Assembly (NCBI GenBank): GCA_016872875.1
Contig: VGYW01000035.1
Coordinates: forward strand, 1-32,278
DNA from: Planctomycetota bacterium
GTDB lineage: Bacteria > Planctomycetota > PUPC01 > DSUN01
DNA length: 32,278 nt
Reading direction: 5' to 3'
Positions 1-8,900 of the stretch are shown one piece after another (position 1 is the stretch's first letter; every line of letters begins with the position of its first letter). A program made the position numbers and the translations under genes. The notes beneath the pieces are model-generated. The model made no database searches, was not told the DNA's origin, and saw only the letters and a list, made by a program, of their open reading frames with translations.

Positions 1-140
1 CTGTCGCACCGTAGCCCCGATCGAGCTATTCCGCCTTACGCCCCCTTTCTCTCAGCCGGTTCCCCACCCCCTCCTGGCCTTCCTCAGCGCGACGAATTCC
101 CGATTCCGCAGCCCTGCCGCCATCCTTGGCTGTTCTTCAA

Positions 141-240
141 TCGTCCTCGTCCCTCGTCCTCGTCCTCGTCCTCGTCCTCGACTCTTCTCCACCCCGCGAG
201 CGGAATCGAGGCCGAGGCCGAGGACGAGGGACGAGGACGA
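141..240. repeat. CGTCCT-type palindromic repeat, copy 1
   Basis: Tandem CGTCCT/CGTCCC hexamers on the left are answered by their reverse complement (AGGACG/GAGGCC units) on the right, around a spacer that begins CGACTCTTCTC and ends GGAATCGAGG. The spacer resembles that of the second copy at 21229-21317, so the two are probably related insertions rather than independent slippage products. It lies just past the stop codon of the hybrid kinase at 252, where a hairpin could also end transcription. Positions 1-140 to its left show no convincing gene. Confidence 0.75.
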
Positions 241-251
241 TGGGGGCTCAT

Positions 252-2558
252 TCAGGTGGTGGTGGGTGGGATGAGGGAGTCGAGGACTTCGGTGAGCTCT
301 TCGAGGGAGAAGGGCTTGCGGATGACGGCCTGGAAGCCGTGGGAGCGGAAGCCGGCGAGGACCGGCTCGTCCGAGTAGCCGCTGCACGCGACGGCCCTGA
401 CGGCGGGGTCGAGGGCGCGGAGCCGGCGCATGCACTCCTCGCCGCTCATGCCGTCGAGCACGGTGAGGTCGAGGATGACGGCGTCGACGGGCCGGCCTGC
501 GGCCCTGGCCTGGGCGTAGAGCTCGACGGCCTGCGCGCCGTCGGCAGCGCACTGCACCTCGTAGCCGCAGTGGCGCAGGAGGCGTTGGGCGCCGCGCCGG
601 ACTATCTCGTCGTCGTCCATCAGGAGCACGCGGCCCGTTCGTAGTGGGGGCATCAGCCCGTCTGGGGCGGCTGCGGCCTGAGGGCCGCAGTCCGAACGCG
701 CGGCGTCGGCGGCGGGGAGGTAGGCGTGGAAGGTGGTGCCGGCGCCGAGCTCGGAGTGGACGTCGAGCGCGCCGCCGTGCTTCCTGACGATCGCGTAGGA
801 GGCGGTGAGGCCGAGGCCGCTGCCGCCCTCCTTGGTGGTGAAGAAGGGGTCGAAGATGCGGGGCAGGTTCTCGCGCGGGATGCCCACGCCGCGGTCAACG
901 ACGCCGATGCGCACGAACCGGCCTGGGGCCAGGCCGAGTGAGTTCCCATGCTCAATGAGGAGGTTCTCGGCCACAACGTCCACCGTGCCGCCCGCCGGCA
1001 TGGCCTGGCGGGCGTTGATGAGGAGGTTCTGGAGCACCTGGCTGACCTGTTCGGCGTCGGCGTGCGCGGGCCAGAGGGCGTCGGGGACGTGGAGCTCGCA
1101 GCGGACCGCCGAGCCGGCGAGGGCGAGCTCCGCGGTCTCGCGCAGGATGGGTGCGAGCGCCACGGGCCGCCGAACCGGGCTCCCGCCACCCGAGAAGGTC
1201 AGGAGGCGCAGGGTGAGGCCCCTGGCGCGGCCGGCGGCGCGCTCGGCCTCGGCGAGGGCGCGGGCGAGCGGGGCGTCGGGCGCGGCGTAGCGGCGGGCCA
1301 CCGCCAGGTTGGTCACGATGCCCGCCAGGAGGTTGTTGAAGTCGTGCGCGATGCCCCCGGCCAGCAGGCCGATCGTGTCGAGCTTCTGGCTCTTGAGGAA
1401 CTCCTGTTCGAGCCGTCGGCGCTCCGTGATGTCGCGCACCACGGTGATGACGCGGCTGACCTGTTCGCCCTCGAAGACGGGGATTTTGCGGGTCTCGGTG
1501 ATGACCTCGCGCCCGCCGAGGTTGGTGGTCTCCTCGGTGACGAGGGCCTTGCCGGTGGTGAGGACGCGCAGGTACTCGTCCCGGACGCTGGGAGGGAGGA
1601 AGGGGAATGCCTCGAAGACGGTGCGGCCCTCCACCGCGGCGTCGAAGCCGAGCGAGCCCACCCAGTCGCGGAAGGCCCGGTTGAAGAGCACCAGGCGGAA
1701 GTTCCTGTCTGTCACGTGCACCGCGTCGCCCAGCGAGTCGAGGGTCGTGCGGTGCTGGAGCTCGGAGAGTCGGAGCGCCTCGGTGGCCCGCTTGCGCGCC
1801 CGGATGTCGCGGACGACGGCGAGGACGCAGTCCTTGCCGCCGATCCGCGCCCGCTTGAGAGCGACCTCCACCCAGAAGGCCTCGCCCGCCCTGTCGCGGA
1901 CGCGCCACTCGAAGGACTGGTCTTCGCCGGCCGCGGCCTTCTGGAAGAGCGCTGCGGCGTTCTCCCGGGTGTAGGGCGGCTCGCCCGAGCTGAACGCGCC
2001 CGGCTCGCGGCCGAGGACCTCCTGGAGCGTGTAGCCGTAGAGCTCGCTCATCCGCTGGTTCGCGTCAAGGATGCTCCCCGTGGCCGCGTCGTGGATGAAG
2101 ATCGCGTCGTTGGCCGCGTTGAACACCGCGCGATAGCTGGCCTCGGAGGCCTCGAGGGCGTCCTCGGCCTGCTTCTTCTCGCCCAGGTCGCGCGAGATGC
2201 CAAGGACCATCGCCACCTGCCCCGCGGCGTCGCGGAGCGGGAAGAGGCGCGTGTTCACCCACACCCGCCCGCCGGGGTAGACGATCCAGTCGGTGCGCGA
2301 CACCGCCTGGCCGGAGTCGAACACCAGCTTGAGGTTCCTGCCCTGGCTCTCCGCGATGCTTGGGGGAAACAGGCCGCCGCGCCGCTTGCCGATGAGGTCG
2401 TGGGGTGGGCGCCCGAAGAGCGCCGCCGCCGCGGGGTTCACGTAGCGCACGCGGTCCTCGCGGTCTATCACGAAGAAGAAGTCGTCCGATGCCTCGAGGA
2501 GCGCGCGATAGAACAGGGCGTCGTCACAAGGGAAGTCGGCGCGCCCGGAAGTGGCCAT
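252..2558 (-). CDS. Cytoplasmic multi-PAS hybrid sensor histidine kinase
   Basis: A 768-residue hybrid sensor kinase that should autophosphorylate a His and pass phosphate to its own receiver domain. Order: three PAS domains (about 19-125, 140-255, 268-380), a dimerisation/phosphoacceptor segment with GGIAHDFNNLL (His405), a HATPase domain with N-box NLLINA (Asn515) and the G-box around GGSGLGLT (579-586), and a C-terminal receiver with acidic pocket DDD (648-650), phospho-acceptor Asp697 and Lys748 in RKPF. No signal peptide or membrane segment is visible, so it is probably a soluble sensor. The frame is open further upstream, but ATG at 2558 is chosen because PAS1 follows directly and a consensus promoter lies 42 nt before it. 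The HATPase-receiver linker (about 620-632) contains a dispersed 24-nt repeat. There is no output domain, so a downstream phosphotransfer partner or regulator elsewhere is expected. The ligand is unknown. Confidence 0.93.
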   Translation of the reverse strand: MATSGRADFPCDDALFYRALLEASDDFFFVIDREDRVRYVNPAAAALFGRPPHDLIGKRRGGLFPPSIAESQGRNLKLVFDSGQAVSRTDWIVYPGGRVWVNTRLFPLRDAAGQVAMVLGISRDLGEKKQAEDALEASEASYRAVFNAANDAIFIHDAATGSILDANQRMSELYGYTLQEVLGREPGAFSSGEPPYTRENAAALFQKAAAGEDQSFEWRVRDRAGEAFWVEVALKRARIGGKDCVLAVVRDIRARKRATEALRLSELQHRTTLDSLGDAVHVTDRNFRLVLFNRAFRDWVGSLGFDAAVEGRTVFEAFPFLPPSVRDEYLRVLTTGKALVTEETTNLGGREVITETRKIPVFEGEQVSRVITVVRDITERRRLEQEFLKSQKLDTIGLLAGGIAHDFNNLLAGIVTNLAVARRYAAPDAPLARALAEAERAAGRARGLTLRLLTFSGGGSPVRRPVALAPILRETAELALAGSAVRCELHVPDALWPAHADAEQVSQVLQNLLINARQAMPAGGTVDVVAENLLIEHGNSLGLAPGRFVRIGVVDRGVGIPRENLPRIFDPFFTTKEGGSGLGLTASYAIVRKHGGALDVHSELGAGTTFHAYLPAADAARSDCGPQAAAAPDGLMPPLRTGRVLLMDDDEIVRRGAQRLLRHCGYEVQCAADGAQAVELYAQARAAGRPVDAVILDLTVLDGMSGEECMRRLRALDPAVRAVACSGYSDEPVLAGFRSHGFQAVIRKPFSLEELTEVLDSLIPPTTT
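674..697. repeat. 24-nt dispersed repeat, copy 1
   Basis: Shares the pattern CGGCCTGA-RR-GCCGCAGTCC-N-AAC with copies at 6904-6927 and 31789-31812. This copy lies inside the hybrid kinase, in frame, and encodes most of the linker between the HATPase and receiver domains. Confidence 0.7.
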
Positions 2559-2600
2559 GGGTGGTGCCCTGTATATCCGCCCCCGCTCTGGGACCACGTG

Positions 2601-2629
2601 ATTATATGCCCGTGGCGAAGCCGCGTCAA
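2601..2629 (-). promoter_or_regulatory. Sigma70-type promoter for the hybrid kinase
   Basis: On the minus strand a TTGACG hexamer (2629-2624) and a perfect TATAAT hexamer (2606-2601) are separated by exactly 17 nt. The -10 box ends 42 nt before the ATG at 2558. The match to the housekeeping consensus is very close, which stands out in such GC-rich DNA. Confidence 0.75.
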
Positions 2630-2675
2630 GTGCCGCCAGGAGCTGGGCCGGTTGGCGGGAAATGCGGGCTGGCAG

Positions 2676-2705
2676 TTGGCTTCGCGGAGCGGGCCGGGGT
2701 ATAAT
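2676..2705 (+). promoter_or_regulatory. Sigma70-type promoter for the TPR operon
   Basis: On the plus strand TTGGCT (2676-2681) and TATAAT (2700-2705) are separated by 18 nt, followed by a leader of about 70 nt to the ATG at 2780. It is divergent from the kinase promoter, with the two -35 boxes about 46 nt apart, so a regulator bound between them could affect both operons. Confidence 0.6.
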
Positions 2706-2779
2706 CAAAGGAGCGGGGCGGCCCAGCGGGCGTGGGGGCGGGCCTGGGTGCCCGCCCGCCTTGGAGCATGGAAGGCGCC

Positions 2780-5700
2780 ATGAGGCACAGCCAGGAGCGT
2801 GAGAGCAGAGAGCGCCCCCGGCGCGGCAGGGCGGGCGTGGCCCTGCTGTGTTTCACGGCGGCCCTCATCGCGGTGGTGGGCGCGGGCTGGTGGTGGGTGT
2901 GGCGCGTGCGGCAGCGGTTCCGCGCGCCCCTGGAGCGAGGGCAGGAGCTGCTGGACCTCCGCCGCTACGACGAGGCGGAGGCGCTTCTCAGGGCGGCGCA
3001 CGAGGCGCAGCCCGACGACCCCACGCCCTTGCGGGGCATCGCCGCCTGCCACCTGGGAAGAGGGCGGCACGACGAGGCGATGGCCTGGGCGGAACGGGCG
3101 GCAGCGAAGGACACAGGCCCCGACGCGCGCGTGCTGGCCGCCGAGATCGCACTGGCGGCGGCCGGGCCGTGGGACGCCGCGGACGCCGGGCCACGCATCG
3201 GGGACTGGGACCCCCGGCCGCGCGCGCGGGAGCCGAAGCAGGAGGCATCGCAGGCGGAGAAGGTGTGGCTGCCGCGGGCGCTCGAGCAGGCTGAGGCCGC
3301 GGCGAAGCAGTGGCCGGAGTGCGCCTCGGCCTTCCGCGTGCTGGCCGTGGCAATGGCGCGGCGCGGGGACGTTGCCGGGAGCGTGGCGCATATCCGGCGG
3401 GCCGTGGAGCTCGGCCCCGAAGCTGTGGGCAGCCGGCTGGCCGCCGCCGACATCCTCGCGCTCCGGGCCGCGGGGGAGGCCGAGCCGGAAGCCGCGGCCC
3501 TGTGCCACGAGGCGCTCGACCATTGCCGCTACGTGGCCGAGCGCATCGGCCCGCCCGGGGACCTTTCGGGGCAAGACAAGGCCGACCTGCTCCGCGCCCT
3601 GGGCCGCGCGGCCAGGGTCTCCACCTCCCTCGGCCTGGCCGACCAGGCCGTCGCCTTCTGGCGGCGCTACCTCGATGCCGGCGGCGACAGGGTGCGGGGC
3701 CACGCGGGCCTGGCAATCGCCAGCTACGTCAAGGGCGACTACCCGCAGGCCGTGAAGGAGGGGGAGAGCGCGGCGCGCTACGCCGGCGCCAACAAGTCGT
3801 GGGAAGCCCACTACTTCAAGGGCAAAGCCTACCTGGCGCAGAAGAGCTACGCCGAGGCCGCCCAGGACCTCCGCGTGGCCATCACCGTCCGCAACGACGC
3901 GCAGGCGCAGCACCTCCTCGGCACGGCTCTCCTGGCCGCGGGCGACCGGCTGGCGGCCCACGACGCGTTCAAGGAGGCGCGCGACCTGGACCCCCGCCAC
4001 TTCGCGGCGCGGCGCGAGTTGGTGAAGCTCCTGGAGGCCGACGGCGAGGCTGACGCCGCCCTCGAGGAGCTGCGCCGCGGCATCGCCGTGGCCCCCGACG
4101 CGCGCGAGGCTCAGGACGCCTTGGCCCAGTTCTGCCTGCGCCACGGGCGCGACGACGAGGCGGAGAAGGCGCTCCTCGCACTCCACGGGCTCAAGCCGCC
4201 CTCGGCCAAGGTGGCCGCGGACCTGGCGGAGTTCTACCTCGGGCGCGGCGACCCCGAACGGGCGCTCCCGCTCGCACGCGAGGCCGTGGCCCTCGAGCCC
4301 GGCGCCGCGGGGTTCATCCACGGGGTCGGGCGGGTGGAGGCCGCGCTCGGACGCGTCGCCGACGCCGCCGACTCCTTCGCCCTGGCACTGAGCAAAGACC
4401 GCGCCTGCGCGCCCGCCTACCTGGACTGGGCGCGCATGCTCGAGGAGGCGGGCGACCGCGCCGGGGCACTCGCCATCTACGAACGCGCCCGCAGAGCGGT
4501 CCCCGGCTCGGTCGCCGTCCGCTGCGCCTACGCACGCTTCTGCATCGCCGCCGGGCGCGAGGACGACGGCCTCGCCGAGCTCAAGCTGGCGATTGACCGG
4601 GACCAGCGCGACCTCGCGGCTCGGACCATCCTGGTGGAGCACTCGCTCGCCAGCGGGAAGAAGGAGGCGGCCCTCACCCAGGCGCGAGAGACCCTCGAGG
4701 CCCTCCCCAGAAGCCCTGAGGCCCACGCCCTCGCCGTGCGGGTGCACCGCGCGCGCGGGGAGTGGGACAAGGTGCTGGCCCTGCTCAAGCGGATGGCGCA
4801 GTTGCCCGGCGGGGCGGCGGCGGCCCTGCCGCTGCGCCTCGCCGCACAGTTGCACGAGGGCTTCCCCAGCGGCGCCATCGAGCTCGCGGGCGAGGCCGCA
4901 CAGCCGCGGTCCAAGCAGCGGCCCGACGTGGCGCTCATCAGGGCCGTCCTCGCCTTCTTCGCCGGGGACCGCGAGAAGGCCCTGGACGCCGCAGGCCGCT
5001 GCGCCAGCGGCAACCCGCGCGACCCCGACGCCGGCTACGTCGTCTCCCTGATGAAGCTCGGGATGGGGCACCCCGCGCTCAGCGCGCCCGCCTGCCGCGA
5101 GTTCGCTCTGCCCGACGTCGCACGCGAGGCCTGGACCGACCTCGAGCAGCTCCAGAAGCGCTCGCAGGACATCGCCCGGCGGGTCGCCAGCCTGCTCCTG
5201 CACGCCTACGTCTACGAGGAGGTCGGCTGGCACGACACCGCGGCCGAGCAGATGGAGGCGGTCCTCAAGGTGGCGCCCGACTGCCTGGCGGCCTGCGTCA
5301 TGGGGCCGCTGCTCTGGGAGCGCGCGGGGAGCCGCGCCCGCGCCATCGCCCTGTGCGAGAGCGTGCTCAAGCGGCGCGCGGACTTCGCCCACGGGCGCCT
5401 CATCCTCGCCGAACTCCTGCTCCTCGACGGCCAGCTCGAGCGCGCGCAGGGGGCTTACGCCGAGTGCGCCGCGGCCGAGCCGGCGCCCTTCGAGGCGGGA
5501 ACCAAGCTCGCGCTCATCGCCATGGCGGCCGGGGACGCCGCCGCCGCGCTCGAGCGCTGGCGGGCCATCGCGCGCGCCGAGCCCCGGCAGATGCCCGCCG
5601 CCTGCAACCTCGCCTGGCTCCTCGCCACGAAGCCGGAGCCGGACCTCCCGGAGGCCGTCACCGCGGCAGCAAACGCCACCGAGGCAGCGCCCGACGAGCC

Positions 5701-5962
5701 CGCCGCGCTCGACACCAAGGGGTGGGTCAGCTTCCTCAATGGGGAGACGGTCCCGGCCATTGACGTCCTGGAGAAAGCTGTCCAGGCGGCCCCGTACCGG
5801 GCGATTGCCCGCCTGCACCTCGGGCTGGCCTACGCGCGCGGCCGCCAGGCCGCCAAGGCCGAGCGCGAGCTCCAGGCGGCCATCGAGCTCGCCCCCAGGG
5901 AGCCGCTCGCCGACACCGCTCGCCGCGCCCTGCGCGACCTCCGGCTCGGCATACCGGATTGA
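2780..5962 (+). CDS. Giant membrane-anchored TPR protein
   Basis: A 1060-residue protein with a short basic N-terminus, one hydrophobic segment (about 18-41, rich in Ala/Val/Trp) and no clear signal-peptidase site, so probably a signal anchor. The rest is an array of TPR-like helical hairpins with repeated patterns such as YDEAEALLRAA, GDYPQAVKEGE and YAEAAQDLRVAI. The last ~100 residues contain an AWLLA...PDLPEAV...DTKGWV motif that recurs at the end of the next gene, so the two are probably distant paralogues. ATG at 2780 is preferred over upstream in-frame GTG 2732 and ATG 2768 because GGAAGG precedes it at proper distance and it keeps the charged n-region short. TPR arrays of this kind usually serve as protein-binding scaffolds, for example in envelope assembly or polysaccharide export. 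No enzymatic domain is visible, so the partner is unknown. Confidence 0.88.
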   Translation: MRHSQERESRERPRRGRAGVALLCFTAALIAVVGAGWWWVWRVRQRFRAPLERGQELLDLRRYDEAEALLRAAHEAQPDDPTPLRGIAACHLGRGRHDEAMAWAERAAAKDTGPDARVLAAEIALAAAGPWDAADAGPRIGDWDPRPRAREPKQEASQAEKVWLPRALEQAEAAAKQWPECASAFRVLAVAMARRGDVAGSVAHIRRAVELGPEAVGSRLAAADILALRAAGEAEPEAAALCHEALDHCRYVAERIGPPGDLSGQDKADLLRALGRAARVSTSLGLADQAVAFWRRYLDAGGDRVRGHAGLAIASYVKGDYPQAVKEGESAARYAGANKSWEAHYFKGKAYLAQKSYAEAAQDLRVAITVRNDAQAQHLLGTALLAAGDRLAAHDAFKEARDLDPRHFAARRELVKLLEADGEADAALEELRRGIAVAPDAREAQDALAQFCLRHGRDDEAEKALLALHGLKPPSAKVAADLAEFYLGRGDPERALPLAREAVALEPGAAGFIHGVGRVEAALGRVADAADSFALALSKDRACAPAYLDWARMLEEAGDRAGALAIYERARRAVPGSVAVRCAYARFCIAAGREDDGLAELKLAIDRDQRDLAARTILVEHSLASGKKEAALTQARETLEALPRSPEAHALAVRVHRARGEWDKVLALLKRMAQLPGGAAAALPLRLAAQLHEGFPSGAIELAGEAAQPRSKQRPDVALIRAVLAFFAGDREKALDAAGRCASGNPRDPDAGYVVSLMKLGMGHPALSAPACREFALPDVAREAWTDLEQLQKRSQDIARRVASLLLHAYVYEEVGWHDTAAEQMEAVLKVAPDCLAACVMGPLLWERAGSRARAIALCESVLKRRADFAHGRLILAELLLLDGQLERAQGAYAECAAAEPAPFEAGTKLALIAMAAGDAAAALERWRAIARAEPRQMPAACNLAWLLATKPEPDLPEAVTAAANATEAAPDEPAALDTKGWVSFLNGETVPAIDVLEKAVQAAPYRAIARLHLGLAYARGRQAAKAERELQAAIELAPREPLADTARRALRDLRLGIPD

Positions 5963-5970
5963 GGTGCGAT

Positions 5971-8900
5971 GTGCCACATTTCGGATTTCGGATTTCGGAT
6001 TTCGGATTCCAGAGGGGACAATCCGCAATCCGCAATCCGCAATCCGCAATTGTCAATGCCCTTGCCCTCCTTGCGCTCGCGGCCTCGGCCGCCGCGCTTG
6101 CCGACCCCATCGTCTCCTGGCCCTCGCTGGCCGGGCAGCGGCGCCAGAAGGGGGGCCTCTTCGCCACCTGGGGCGTTGACCAGGAGAAGGTCCTCCGAGC
6201 CGTCACGGCCCTCGAGCGGTCGGACCCGGACCGCGACCTCGCGGCGCTCAGGCGCCGAGCCGCGGAGGACCCTACCGATCTGGCGGCGGCCGATGCGCTC
6301 GCCGTGCGCTGCTGGCGGAAGGGCCTGCTCCACGAGGCCGGCGCGCGGTTCCGCCTCGTCCTGGCTCTCGACCCAGCCTTCCTGCGGAGCCGCCTGAACC
6401 TCGCCGACATGTTCCAGGAGCTCGGGGCGTCTGGCCTCGCGCGGCGCGAGCTGGCCGAGGCCGCGCGCCTCGCACCGGGCATAGTCGGCCTCAGGCGCGC
6501 GCTGGCCGACGCCCTCGCCGCCTCCGACGACCACCGCGGGGCAGCCGCCGTGTGGGAGGAGGCCATCAAGCTGGCCCCCAACGACCCCCAGCCGCGCCTG
6601 AGCCTCGCCCGGCAGCTCCACCTCGCCGGCCTCCAGGACGCGGCGAAGGCGGCTCTCGCCGACGCCGCGCGCCTGGCGGGGTCCGACCCTGCCGCGGTCC
6701 TGCCCCTCGCCGACCTCCAGCGGGCGATGGGCGGCCTGCACGCCGCGCGCGAGCGCTGGGAAGTGCTGGCCAAGAGCCAGCCGCGCGGCCCGGCTGCCGC
6801 CCAGCTCGGGTTCCTGCACCTCCATCGGGCGGAGTGGCGCGACGCGCTCGACAGGTTCAGCGCGCTCCTTGCCGGCGCGCCCGCCGACGCGCCCGCCACG
6901 GCACGGCCTGAAAGCCGCAGTCCAAACTGGGCAGCGGCGCTGGCGGGGGCCGCCGCCGCCGCACACGGCCTGCGCGACGCGCAGGCGGCCGCCGCCTTCT
7001 GCCGCCGCCTCCGCGCCGACGGCCAGCCGCGCCTCGCCGCCTCCCTGCTCGCCAACATGGCACTCGAGCAGGACTACGACATGGCCCAGACCGCCATCAA
7101 GGCCATCTGGAGCGCGGTGCCCGGCGAGGCCGAGGGCAGGACGGCCGCCTACGAGCACCTGCTGGCCGCGGCGCGCGACTCGCTCGACAAGCGGCGCGAG
7201 CTCGGGCTCCTGCTGAGCCGGGCCGAGGCCCTCCGCGAGGCAGGGTGGTTCGAGCAGGCCGCCGAGGCCCTCCGCGCCGCCAGGGAGCGCGCGCCGGGCA
7301 GCATGATGCTCGGAGAGGCCCTCGCCGCCTGCTACGCGGCCGCGGGGCTACAGGACGACGAGCTCGCGCTCCGCGAGGAACTCGCGCGCGGCTGGCCCGA
7401 CGATTCGCGGGCCTGCCAGGCCCGCGCGCTGGCCTGCGTCCGCCGCCGGCAATGGGCGCAGGCCGAGGAAGTGTGCAGGGCCTTCATCAAGCGCTTCTTC
7501 GGCGACCTGGAGACCCGCGTGGCCGCGGCCGAGCTCGCGCTCCGCAGGGGAGACTACGAGGCGGCCATCGCGGACTGCGAGGCCGTCGTCGCCAAGCACC
7601 CGCTCGACCCTCGCCCCTACGCCTCGCTGCTCGATGCTCTCGTGCGGTCCGGCAAGTTCAGCGAAGCCGCGGCCGCCTTCCGCAACCGCACGGGAGCCGT
7701 CCCGTCATTCGTCCGCGGCCCGCTGGAGGAAGCTGTCGAGGACGCTGCGGAGGGACGGTCCGATGCAGCCCTGGCCCGCGTCCACTCCGGGGCGCGCAAC
7801 TCACCCTCGGACCACCGCCTATGGCTCATGGCGGGCAGCATGCTGGAGCGGAAGGGCGACCTTCGCGGGGCCGTGGCCCGCTATGAGGTCGCCACCTGGC
7901 TCCGCCCCCACGAGGTCTCGGCGCACCTCCTCCTCGCACGCGCAGCCGACCGCGCTGGGCTGCCCCAAGTAGCTAGAGAGGCATACCGGGCCGCCATCGA
8001 GCTTGGCCCTGACGGGCTCGATGCGCACCTGGAGTTCGCCGACGCCCTGGTGCGGTGGGGCCTGCGGGACGAGGCGATCGCCCTCCTGAAGCCGCTTCTC
8101 CTGGCGGCCAGGGCCACGCAGCGCGACAAGCTCAACCTGCGCCTGGCCGAGGCGCACCTCAGCGGCGGCGACGCGGCACGCGCCGCCGAGATCGCCACCG
8201 CCGTCCTGCTGAAAGACCCGGCCGACGCCATGGCCCGCCGCGTCGCGCTCGACGCCTGCCGAGCACTGGGGGACCTGCCGACGGCCACCAAGCTCTGCGA
8301 GCAGGCCCTCGCCGCGGCCAGGGAGGCGCCGCTCGACGCCGACCTCGGACGCCTCTACCTCATCGCCCGGCGCTACAGGGAGGCCGAGGAACTCCTCTCC
8401 GACGCCGCGGGCAGGACGCAGCAGCCCAACGAGCGCCTCGACCTGCGCAAGCTCCAGGCCGCCGCCGCTCTCGCCCAGGGCGGCGTCCAGCGGGCAGAGC
8501 GGGCGCTACAGGACGCCATGAGCGTCCGCCTCGAAGTCTTTCCCTCCGACGACGGCCTCGTGCTCGAGCTCCTGGCCGTGGGCTGGGAGGTGAAGGTCCG
8601 TGAAGTCCTGGCCCCGCGCGAGAAGGCCAACCCCACGGGCGTCGCCTCGCTCCGCGCCGCCGCGGCCGCGCTTGCGGGCGACCGTGAGCTGCTCGGCATC
8701 GTCCTGTCCGGCTACGCCGCCTCCGCGGGCGGCTGGCACGCCAGGGCCGCCGAGCTGTTCGGCGCAGCCCTCAAGCGCGCGCCCGACCTGCCACTGCTCC
8801 TCCACGAGGCGGCGAAGGCGTCCCTCGACGCGGGCATGGCAGACCCCGCCGCCGCACTCGCGGGGAAGCTCGCCGCCGCCTTCCCCAACGCCATCGAGCC

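Noticed and set aside
126..240. Short frames rich in LVLVLV and GRGRGR
   Set aside because: They are translations of the CGTCCT palindrome, not genes.
948..2783. Long open frame on the plus strand opposite the hybrid kinase
   Set aside because: It is a GC-rich antisense shadow; the minus-strand frame has clear PAS, kinase and receiver motifs, while this one is low-complexity and has no recognisable domain.
2705..6049. 1114-codon open frame on the minus strand opposite the first TPR gene
   Set aside because: Composition is Gly/Arg/Val-rich with no motif; the plus strand has TPR periodicity, a membrane anchor and a promoter.
5978..6051. Possible CRISPR array
   Set aside because: Units are only 7 nt, directly adjoining and inverted in the second half, with no unique spacers and no cas genes.
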